From JAGLQA01 sp023135565 (lineage in GTDB: Bacteria > Acidobacteriota > Aminicenantia > UBA2199), in contig DAOWCY010000031.1 of NCBI GenBank assembly GCA_030639305.1, positions 1 through 46,232 of the forward strand: a DNA stretch of 46,232 bases, written 5' to 3'. Every line of letters begins with the position of its first letter. Positions within the stretch are counted from its first letter, which is position 1. A program made the position numbers and the translations under genes. Below, one piece after another: positions 23,868-30,927 of this stretch. Below the pieces are notes generated by a model that was not told where the DNA came from, did not search any database, and saw nothing but the letters and a program-made list of their open reading frames with translations.

Positions 23868-24113
23868 GTAACCTTTCCTGGGGAATATAAAGTAAAGGAT
23901 TTGTTGGGCACTATTACCGGGGATAAGGCCGCCACCGAAGATGAGATATTGAAACTGTTAAAAAAGATCGCTACCGAAAAAGATACCAAAGAGAGCCTGA
24001 CTAAAAAGTTGAACGACAGCTTTATTTTGAGTCCCAATATATTGGGCGTGGGCATCAATCTGAATAAAATTTTCGATAACTTCCTGTCGGGCAAAAAAAA
24101 CAAAAAAAGTTAA
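23868..24113 (+). pseudogene. probable 3' remnant of a gene
   Basis: An open frame of about 81 codons with protein-like composition: PGEYKVKDLLGTITGDKAATEDEI, then amphipathic helices and SFILSPNILGVGINLNKI, ending in lysines. The frame is closed upstream by a stop at 23865 and no start codon has a Shine-Dalgarno (TTG 23901 would have one base of spacing). The left boundary falls close to the right end of the RAYT unit, so I infer the 5' part was lost when the mobile unit or a deletion arrived. No family was recognised. Confidence 0.35.
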
Positions 24114-24118
24114 GCGAC

Positions 24119-24260
24119 GCAGGTCCCTGCCGGGGGCCAAACTTTTGTAAAAGTTTGAACAAAACTTTTGTTTAGGGAGAATCAAAAGCTCCTCCCTGCC
24201 GCGAAGCGGCTTATAGGCTCCCCGCGCCGTGGGATTTTTGTTTAGGGAGAATCAAATGCT
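24119..24260 (-). repeat. composite palindromic repeat
   Basis: Contains CCTGCCGGGGGCCAAACTTTT (most of the 34-bp core), the AAACTTTT/AAAAGTTT palindrome, CTGCCGCGAAGCGGC and a direct repeat of TTTGTTTAGGGAGAATCAAA at 24167 and 24237. It fills the gap between the remnant and the STAS gene. Confidence 0.65.
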
Positions 24261-24263
24261 TCC

Positions 24264-24593
24264 CTATTTTTTGTATCCCGGTTCATCCCTGGGGGTGATC
24301 TCCATCAGCAGGTCTAATTTGATGATGTTGAAAAGAGAAGCGATTTCTTTATTTACATTAATAATCGCAGCCTTGCCGCCCGTAGTAGCGAATTGTTTAT
24401 AAAAGTAAATGATTGCCCCGATCCCCGAACTACCGACGGAGACCACTTCCTCAAAATCGAGGACGATCTCTTTCGCCCCATCCTCAGAGACCTTGAACAG
24501 TTTTTTCTTTAGAACTTCGGCGGAGGGGATGTCGATATTCCCGGATAAGAACACGGTGGTTTTTTCTTCCTGTCTTTTTATTTTGATATTCAT
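24264..24593 (-). CDS. STAS-domain protein (anti-sigma factor antagonist-like)
   Basis: A 109-residue single STAS domain. The switch-serine loop reads VVSVGSSGIGAI, the position phosphorylated by partner kinases in SpoIIAA/RsbV-type antagonists. ATG 24593 is chosen because AAGGAG lies 8 bases upstream; an in-frame start at 24635 would add 14 lysine-rich residues lacking homology. It follows hutU on the same strand with a 48-base gap, so co-transcription is likely, although a functional link with histidine degradation is not obvious. No anti-sigma kinase is in view. Confidence 0.88.
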   Translation of the reverse strand: MNIKIKRQEEKTTVFLSGNIDIPSAEVLKKKLFKVSEDGAKEIVLDFEEVVSVGSSGIGAIIYFYKQFATTGGKAAIINVNKEIASLFNIIKLDLLMEITPRDEPGYKK

Positions 24594-24641
24594 CTGCTTA
24601 TTCTCCTTATTTTTTTTGTCTCTTCGTTTTGGCAAAATAGT

Positions 24642-26657
24642 CTACCTGGCAGGCAATTTTTCGGTTACGATTTTATTTACCAGTTCATCAGCGGTTGGGT
24701 GGGGCAGGGTAATATGACCGCCGCGGTTTTTCTTATTCCATTGACCGGCCACTTCTAAAGCGTTATCGTTACGGGCCCAGGCGCGCCGCGCCACTCCGTT
24801 CATCACGTCCCACTCCATGGCGGATTTTATGATGCGATCCTTTTGTTCGCTGCCGTCCAGCACTAAGCCGAAGCCGCCGTTAAAGGCTTTGCCGATGCCC
24901 ACTCCGCCGCCGTTGGAAAGCACTACCATAGACATGCCCCGCACTGCATCGCCTGCGAAATTATGAACCGCCATGTCTGCGGTTACATTGCTGCCGTCTT
25001 TGATATTGGCGGTCTCCCTGAAAGGCGAATCGGTGCCGGACACATCGTGATGATCCCTGCCGATCATAACCGGGCCGATCTCACCGGCGCGGATTTTTTC
25101 GTTGAAGGCTAAAGCAATTTGCACCCTGCCTTCTGCGTCGGAATAAAGAATCCGGGCCCTGGTGCCTACCACCAGATCGTTCTTTTCGGCGTTTTTGATC
25201 CACTCGTAATTGTCCCGGTCCATACCTCTCCTGTCGGGGTCGATGCAGGACATGGCCAGCCGGTCGGTTTTCTTTAAATCTTCGTTTTTACCGGAAAGAC
25301 AGACCCAGCGGAAAGGACCGTAACCATAATCGAAACACATAGGCCCCATGATATCTTCTACGTAACTTGGGTATATAAATCCCGCTTCGGGAAGGTCCGG
25401 GTCTAAAGACACTTCTTTGGCTCCGGCGTCATAGACCGCTTTGAGGAAAGAATTGCCGTAATCCCAGAAATGTGTACCCCTTTCGCTCATGCGGCGAATA
25501 AGATCGAACTGTTTAATCAGGGATTCATCGACTTTCTCCCGGAACAGCGCCGGATTTTCGCTCATTAATTTCCTCCCTTCCGCAAAAGTGTATCCTACCG
25601 GCGTATAACCGCCGCCGTAAGCGTCATGGCAGGAAGTTTGATCTGAGGCCAGTTCGATTTCGATGTCCTTCTCGAATAGATATTCCCACAGATCCACGAT
25701 ATTGCCATGATAGGCAATGGAAACCGGTTCTTTTTTTTTGCGGCCCTCTTCGATCCAGGCGGCGATTTTTTCTAAATCGGCGGAAACCTTAGTTACCCAG
25801 CCCTGCTTGTGCCGGGTTTCTATGCGCGAATAATCGACTTCCGCCACTACGCCGATGCCCCCGGCTATTTCGATGGCCTTGGGTTGGGCGCCGCTCATGC
25901 CTCCCAACCCCGAACTCAGGTAAACGATTCCCCTCAGGTCTTTATCCTGGGGGATATTTAGGTAGAGCCGTCCGGCATTAATCAAAGTAATGTAGGTGCC
26001 GTGAACAATGCCCTGGGGGCCGATATACATCCAGCCTCCGGCAGTCATCTGCCCGTAACTGGAAACCCCCATGGCGGCGGCAGTGTGAAACCCTGCCATG
26101 TTATCGAAAAGTCCCACCAGCATACCGTTGGTGGAAATAACTCGGGGAGCGTCTTCGCTGGAGGGGAATAATCCTAAAGGATGGCCTGAATAGATCACTA
26201 AGGTTTGTTTTTCGGTCATCTCTTCTAAGTACTGTTTAATGAGCCGGTACTGCATCCAATTTTGGAAAACCTGGCCGCTTTCGCCATAGGTGACCAGTTC
26301 ATAAGGATAAAGGGCTACATCGAAGTCCAGGTTATTATCTATCATCACCTGGAAAGCTTTTGCTTCGGTAATTTTTCCTTTATATCGGTCAATGGGTTTG
26401 CCGGAGAGTTTTCCGGCCGGTCTATATCTATAGCCGTAAATCCGGCCCCTGGTATAGAGTTCTTCCATAAATTCCGGTGCGATCTCTTCGTGGAGATGGG
26501 GAGGAATATATCTAAGGGCATTTTTCAAAGCTATTTTCGCCTGGGCGGGAGATAAGTTGAATCCCCTGTCCGGAGCTTTCCTGATTCCTTCTTCAAATTC
26601 CATTCGAGGAGGTAATTTGTCAGGCAGTGCAAACTGAATGGTGTTTTTTTTGTTCAT
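24642..26657 (-). CDS. hutU: urocanate hydratase
   Basis: Urocanase, the second step of histidine breakdown, adding water to urocanate to give imidazolone propionate with NAD+ as electrophile. At 671 residues it belongs to the longer clade (mammalian-like length) rather than the ~555-residue bacterial one. Conserved stretches include YSGHPLGLFPS, GQMTAGGWMYIGPQGIVHG, SSGLGGMSGAQPKA (NAD binding), FDYGYGPFRWVCLSG with the likely active-site Cys, and MVVLSNGGGVGIG near the end. AAGGAG precedes ATG 26657 and a promoter lies at 26677-26705. Other hut genes are not in the window. Confidence 0.96.
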   Translation of the reverse strand: MNKKNTIQFALPDKLPPRMEFEEGIRKAPDRGFNLSPAQAKIALKNALRYIPPHLHEEIAPEFMEELYTRGRIYGYRYRPAGKLSGKPIDRYKGKITEAKAFQVMIDNNLDFDVALYPYELVTYGESGQVFQNWMQYRLIKQYLEEMTEKQTLVIYSGHPLGLFPSSEDAPRVISTNGMLVGLFDNMAGFHTAAAMGVSSYGQMTAGGWMYIGPQGIVHGTYITLINAGRLYLNIPQDKDLRGIVYLSSGLGGMSGAQPKAIEIAGGIGVVAEVDYSRIETRHKQGWVTKVSADLEKIAAWIEEGRKKKEPVSIAYHGNIVDLWEYLFEKDIEIELASDQTSCHDAYGGGYTPVGYTFAEGRKLMSENPALFREKVDESLIKQFDLIRRMSERGTHFWDYGNSFLKAVYDAGAKEVSLDPDLPEAGFIYPSYVEDIMGPMCFDYGYGPFRWVCLSGKNEDLKKTDRLAMSCIDPDRRGMDRDNYEWIKNAEKNDLVVGTRARILYSDAEGRVQIALAFNEKIRAGEIGPVMIGRDHHDVSGTDSPFRETANIKDGSNVTADMAVHNFAGDAVRGMSMVVLSNGGGVGIGKAFNGGFGLVLDGSEQKDRIIKSAMEWDVMNGVARRAWARNDNALEVAGQWNKKNRGGHITLPHPTADELVNKIVTEKLPAR

Positions 26658-26676
26658 GTTTTACTCCTTAAGAGAG

Positions 26677-26705
26677 AATATAAGCAAAAGAGAAACGAAT
26701 GTCAA
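26677..26705 (-). promoter_or_regulatory. sigma70-type promoter for hutU
   Basis: Minus strand TTGACA (26705-26700), 17 bases, TATATT (26682-26677), only about 20 bases before the start codon, giving a very short leader with AAGGAG. Confidence 0.6.
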
Positions 26706-26728
26706 GACCTAAATTCATGAAAAATTCA

Positions 26729-26930
26729 AGCCCGCGCTTTGCCCACCACCTGGGCAGGGTATAAGCCGCTTCGCGGCAAGGAGCGCTTTTGATTCTAAAC
26801 CCCGTGCGCACGGGGAGGCGATAAGCCGCTTCGCGGCAGGGCAGCGGGTGAGCGCTTTTGATTCTAAATAATTAAAAGTTTTGATCAAACTTTTTCAAAA
26901 GTTTGGCCCCCGGCAGGGCCGCCGGAGGCA
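26729..26930 (+). repeat. composite palindromic repeat with internal duplication
   Basis: Two copies of ATAAGCCGCTTCGCGGCA...AGCGCTTTTGATTCTAAA (from 26761 and 26821) flank a CCCCGTGCGCACGGGG stem. AAAAGTTTTGATCAAACTTTTT follows, then the 34-bp core at 26897-26930. It is the fullest array of these modules in the window and fills most of the hutU-purD divergent gap. Confidence 0.75.
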
Positions 26931-27135
26931 GCCCCGCAGCGCATGACGTTTAATAGGAATTTTAGTGATTTCTTGCGATTGAAATATTATGATAAATGTG
27001 TTATATTTCAAACCTAAGCTTGCCCCCCTAACGGTGGGAACTTGAAAGCATTAATAAATTGTTGGGTGTTCCCAAAACCTTTGCTTGCAAAGGCAAAAGT
27101 TTGAAGACACCCCGGTACCTTAAGGAGAAATTAGG
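26931..27135 (+). promoter_or_regulatory. purD promoter and structured leader
   Basis: Promoter TTGAAA (26979-26984), 17 bases, TATATT (27002-27007). About 120 bases of leader follow, with GGTGGGAACTTGAAAGC (27042) and an AAACCTTTGCTTGCAAAGGCAAAAGTTT palindromic stretch near 27076-27104. The GGTGGGAACT phrase is shared with the carboxylase leader near 14673. No known purine riboswitch was recognised. Confidence 0.5.
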
Positions 27136-28398
27136 ATGAAAATATTGGTAGTAGGCTCAGGCGGCAGGGAACACGCCTTAGTGTGGAAGATATCTCAATC
27201 CAGGAGGGTAGACGAAATCTATGCCGCACCGGGTAATGCCGGCATCAGGGACCTGGCAACAATAGTGGATATCAAAGCGTCCAACTTTATCGAACTGGCG
27301 GATTTTGCCCAGGAGAAAGATATAGACTTAACCGTTGTGGGACCTGAAATGCCCCTTTCTTTAGGCATTGTGGATGAATTTAATAAACGGAATCTTAAAA
27401 TTTTCGGCCCTACCCAGAAAGCCGCCATCCTGGAGAGTTCGAAATCTTTTGCCAAAGAATTTATGCAAAAGACCGGTATTCCCACGGCGCCTTTCAAAGT
27501 ATTTATTTCGCCCAACGAGGCCCTCGAATATTTAAAAGCCTCGTCCTTCCCACAGGTGATAAAGGCTGACGGATTGGCCGGGGGCAAAGGAGTTTTTATT
27601 TGCAATAATATCTCCGAATCGATAGAAGTGCTGAAAATGATTATGATCGAGAAAAAATTCGGCAAGTCCGGGGAAAAGGTGGTAATCGAAGATTTCTTAG
27701 AAGGCAAGGAGATGTCTTTTATGGTTGTCACCGACGGCAAGAGAGCGCTTCCCTTTGTTACTTCCATGGATTATAAAAAAGCCTTAGAAAACGATAAAGG
27801 GCTGAATAGCGGGGGCATGGGGGCCATATCTCCATCCCCGGTAATCGATGAAAATTTATACAACGACATTATGAAAACGGTCATACAACCGACTATCGAA
27901 GGGATGAAACGCGATGGAAAAGAGTTCCGCGGTGTTTTATATGCCGGGTTAATCATAACCGCATCCGGGCCTATGGCGCTGGAGTACAACGTCAGGTTCG
28001 GCGATCCGGAAACGCAGCCGGTGCTGCTCCGCTTGAACAGCGATCTCGTTGACATCCTCGAAGGTTCGGCGGACGGGAGTTTGTACGACATCCCGGTAGA
28101 GTGGGATGAGGGCGTTTCGGGCTGCGTGGTGCTCACTTCCAAAGGGTACCCGCAGAAATACGAAACCGGTAAACAGGTAATGGGTTTAGAGAGAGCAAAA
28201 GCCAAAGGCGTGGAGATATTTCATGCCGGCACAACTTTCCGGGATAACGCCTTGTATACGTCCGGTGGCAGGGTGTTGAATATATGCGCCAAAGCCCCCA
28301 CTTTAAAAGATGTTATGAAAAAAGTTTACGATGCTATCTCATTTATCAGTTTTGATAATCTTAACTTTAGACCGGACATCGGGAGGTTGAAACAATGA
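27136..28398 (+). CDS. purD: phosphoribosylamine-glycine ligase
   Basis: GAR synthetase, 420 residues, full length: ligates glycine to phosphoribosylamine with ATP in purine biosynthesis. It begins MKILVVGSGGREHALVWKI and has the N-terminal Rossmann-like domain, the ATP-grasp region with KADGLAGGKGVF and the HGPD-like family stretch ALEYNVRFGDPETQ. AAGGAG lies about 9 bases upstream. The stop overlaps the purE start (ATGA), indicating a coupled operon. Confidence 0.97.
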   Translation: MKILVVGSGGREHALVWKISQSRRVDEIYAAPGNAGIRDLATIVDIKASNFIELADFAQEKDIDLTVVGPEMPLSLGIVDEFNKRNLKIFGPTQKAAILESSKSFAKEFMQKTGIPTAPFKVFISPNEALEYLKASSFPQVIKADGLAGGKGVFICNNISESIEVLKMIMIEKKFGKSGEKVVIEDFLEGKEMSFMVVTDGKRALPFVTSMDYKKALENDKGLNSGGMGAISPSPVIDENLYNDIMKTVIQPTIEGMKRDGKEFRGVLYAGLIITASGPMALEYNVRFGDPETQPVLLRLNSDLVDILEGSADGSLYDIPVEWDEGVSGCVVLTSKGYPQKYETGKQVMGLERAKAKGVEIFHAGTTFRDNALYTSGGRVLNICAKAPTLKDVMKKVYDAISFISFDNLNFRPDIGRLKQ

Positions 28399-28898
28399 GT
28401 AAAAAAATAGGCATTATTATGGGCAGCGATTCCGATTATCCTTACATGGAAAAAGGGATAAAGCTCCTGCAGGATTTTCAAATCGCTTTTGAAATCGAAG
28501 TAAGTTCGGCCCACAGGACGCCGGAAAGGACAGTCCAATTAGTAAAGAATTTTGAGAAAGAGGGCGTAGAAGTTATTATCGCCGCTGCCGGTGGAGCGGC
28601 TCACCTGCCCGGTGTGATTGCCGCGCACACGCTGCTGCCGGTATTGGGAGTGCCCATAGACTCGGCGCTTTCAGGGGTAGATTCTCTTTACTCTATCGTG
28701 CAGATGCCCGGCGGTATCCCTGTGGCTGCTTTTGGAATCGGCAAATCGGGCGGGTTAAATTCCGTTCTTTTTGCTTTAGAGATATTGGCTTTGAAGGATG
28801 AAAATTTAAAGAAAAAACTCGTTGAATACAGGACGGACCAGGAAGCCGGCGTATTGGAGAAGAGTAAAAAGCTGCGGCAAAAGATAGAGTCTCGATGA
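28395..28898 (+). CDS. purE: 5-(carboxyamino)imidazole ribonucleotide mutase (class I PurE)
   Basis: A 167-residue PurE. The nucleotide-binding opening IGIIMGSDSDYPYMEKG, the EVSSAHRTPERT segment and AAGGAAHLPGVIAAHT are diagnostic of class I, which rearranges N5-CAIR to CAIR and normally works with PurK; no purK is in the window. It overlaps purD and mtaB by 4 bases at each end. Confidence 0.96.
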   Translation: MSKKIGIIMGSDSDYPYMEKGIKLLQDFQIAFEIEVSSAHRTPERTVQLVKNFEKEGVEVIIAAAGGAAHLPGVIAAHTLLPVLGVPIDSALSGVDSLYSIVQMPGGIPVAAFGIGKSGGLNSVLFALEILALKDENLKKKLVEYRTDQEAGVLEKSKKLRQKIESR

Positions 28899-30229
28899 AA
28901 TTTTATGTTGATTATTTCGGCTGCCGGTCGAACCAGGCTGAAATCCAGGAGTGGATACTGGAACTTGAGAATGCGGGATATATGCTTACTTCCGCTGTCG
29001 AAGAAGCCGACTTCGGTATTTTAAACACTTGCAGCGTGACGGAGAAGGCGGAGAAAGACATTTTCAGGTACATCAATAAAGTTTACCATAAAGCCGATAC
29101 TCGCTGGGTGATTACCGGTTGTACTGTCTCCAAGGAGAAGGCGAGACTCCGGGAGCGGTATAAAAATTACTGTTTTTTCGATAATAAGGAAAAAGAGAAT
29201 TTAGTCGAATCTATAAAGGAGTTATTCCCGGTTGAGGATAATATCGTTTATCATTCGGCCTTCAGGTCGCGTATTTTCCTGAAAGTCCAGGACGGCTGTA
29301 ATTTTCGCTGTTCTTTTTGTATTGTACCTTCTCTTAGGGGCAAATCGCGCAGCCTGCCAATAGCCGAGATCGTAAAAAAAGCGCGTCATTATTCCGCTTT
29401 AGGTTACAAAGAAGTGGTTTTGACCGGCATCAATCTTTCTTCTTACGGTTATGATATTTTCCCCAGGGAGAACCTGCTGAATCTAATAAAAGAATTAAAG
29501 AAAATTAAAGCCTTAGAGTTTATCCGTTTGAGTTCCTTAGACCCCCGCTACATCAGGTACAGTTTTATAAAAGAGCTCAGTCTCATCAAAAAAATTGCCG
29601 ACAGTTTCCATTTTTCTTTCCAGAGCGGCAGCGACCATGTTTTAAAGCGTATGAAGCGGGGCAGTAAAACCTTAGATTACAAAAAAATACTGGATCATTT
29701 TCACAGGTTTTTCCCGGAGGCTAATTTTGGGGCGGATATTTTAGTAGGTTTCCCCGGCGAAACCGAGAAAGAGTATCTGCAAACCTTTGAATTCGTTAAA
29801 CAGGGCAAGCTTAATTATATGCATCTATTCCCTTTTTCCCCGCGCCGGGGCACGAAAGCGGAGTTAATGGAGCAGCTTCCCGTTCCGGTTGTCCGGGACA
29901 GGTTGAAAAAGCTAAAAGAGGTTAACAAGGAGAAGCGTATCGAGTATAGGGAGCGGTTTATAGGCAAGGCGCTGTGGGGCATATTGATCGAGGAGAAAGA
30001 TAATTATTCCATGGTTATAACGAAGAATTTCCTGTCGGTGCGGGTGCCGCCTACTATGGGGTTTAAACGGAGGAAAGTCAAAGTAAAGATCCTTCGCGTT
30101 ATCAATGAGAACCTGTGCGAAGGGGAAGTAATAAAGCAACCTGTCAGGCGCAGCCGGGTGCGCGCTGCCTCCGGCGGGGTGCGGCGCACCCAGCCTATAA
30201 GCCCCGGCTCGCATATCCCGAATCAATAG
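28895..30229 (+). CDS. mtaB: tRNA t6A37 methylthiotransferase MtaB, with repeat-derived tail
   Basis: A 444-residue radical SAM methylthiotransferase that converts t6A to ms2t6A at tRNA position 37. The N-terminal UPF0004 domain holds the auxiliary-cluster cysteines Cys10, Cys46 and Cys76. The radical SAM cluster is Cys135, Cys139 and Cys142 in CNFRCSFC. The TRAM-like C-terminal part ends near residue 414. The last 30 residues, rich in Arg/Pro/Gly (VRAASGGVRRTQPI), are encoded by GC-rich DNA resembling the intergenic repeats (CGGCGGGGTGCGGCGCACCC). The natural stop therefore seems to have been replaced by a repeat. It is the third gene of the purD-purE operon. Confidence 0.92.
   Translation: MKFYVDYFGCRSNQAEIQEWILELENAGYMLTSAVEEADFGILNTCSVTEKAEKDIFRYINKVYHKADTRWVITGCTVSKEKARLRERYKNYCFFDNKEKENLVESIKELFPVEDNIVYHSAFRSRIFLKVQDGCNFRCSFCIVPSLRGKSRSLPIAEIVKKARHYSALGYKEVVLTGINLSSYGYDIFPRENLLNLIKELKKIKALEFIRLSSLDPRYIRYSFIKELSLIKKIADSFHFSFQSGSDHVLKRMKRGSKTLDYKKILDHFHRFFPEANFGADILVGFPGETEKEYLQTFEFVKQGKLNYMHLFPFSPRRGTKAELMEQLPVPVVRDRLKKLKEVNKEKRIEYRERFIGKALWGILIEEKDNYSMVITKNFLSVRVPPTMGFKRRKVKVKILRVINENLCEGEVIKQPVRRSRVRAASGGVRRTQPISPGSHIPNQ
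30138..30215 (+). repeat. repeat sequence forming the 3' end of mtaB
   Basis: GCCTCCGGCGGGGTGCGGCGCACCCAGCC-like sequence inside the reading frame. It resembles 5655-5690 (GGGGTGCGGCACACCCAACC) and shares TGCCTCCGGCGG with the 34-bp core family. Confidence 0.55.
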
Positions 30230-30261
30230 TCACAGGCATTTACGACTATTGCCCTTTAAAC

Positions 30262-30395
30262 GCTTCCCCACGCAGTGGGGTTGAAAAAGTTTGAACAAAA
30301 CTTTTGATACTTGAGAAGCGAAGACTTCTCCCCTGCCGCGAAGCGGCTTATAGGCTGGGGACGCCGTCCCCCCGCGCCGCGGGCCAAAACTTTTA
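30262..30395. repeat. composite palindromic repeat
   Basis: CCCCACGCAGTGGGG stem, AAAAAGTTTGAACAAAACTTTT palindrome, CTGCCGCGAAGCGGCTTATAGG, GGGGACGCCGTCCCC stem, CCGCGCCGCGGG, ending CCAAAACTTTT. The ribosome site of the Nudix gene follows directly. Confidence 0.7.
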
Positions 30396-30412
30396 TTTAA
30401 AGGAGGTCTAAT

Positions 30413-30844
30413 ATGGCACAAGAAAAATCGCAAAAAAAACCGGTTATTTGTGCGGCCGGCGGTATTATTTTTCGGTCAACAGCCGGAGGCGGGGAAGTTC
30501 TAATTATTCACCGTGCCCGGTATAATGACTGGTGCCTGCCCAAAGGCAAGCTGGAGGAGGGGGAATCTTTTAAAGACGCCGCTGTCAGGGAAGTGAAAGA
30601 AGAAACAGGATACGACGTTTCGATTACAGGTTTTGCCGGCGCTGTCAGCTACGAAGTCGGGCAAAAACAGAAAGTGGTGCAGTTCTGGAACATGGAAGTA
30701 AAGGGCGAAAGCAATTTTAAAGCTTCCGAAGAAGTAGAAGAAATTAGGTGGATGGATGTAAACGGGGCCCTGAAAATCCTCGATTATCCTAAAGAAAAAG
30801 AACTATTGAAAAAGATTCACGGAAAACCGGGAAACGGGGTGTGA
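30413..30844 (+). CDS. Nudix hydrolase
   Basis: A 143-residue Nudix pyrophosphohydrolase. The Nudix box is complete: GKLEEGESFKDAAVREVKEE followed by TGYD. The domain begins after a 12-residue basic tail (CAAGGIIFR...). Length and style resemble small diadenosine-polyphosphate or NTP-cleaning enzymes, but substrate cannot be assigned. AAAGGAGG precedes ATG 30413. Confidence 0.92.
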   Translation: MAQEKSQKKPVICAAGGIIFRSTAGGGEVLIIHRARYNDWCLPKGKLEEGESFKDAAVREVKEETGYDVSITGFAGAVSYEVGQKQKVVQFWNMEVKGESNFKASEEVEEIRWMDVNGALKILDYPKEKELLKKIHGKPGNGV

Positions 30845-30927
30845 CTAACTGCGGCGGGAGACCATTCCCTTCCCGGGGTGAACTTTATTATAAACCGCCG
30901 CTTGCCGCCGAAAACCGGGTAATTATA

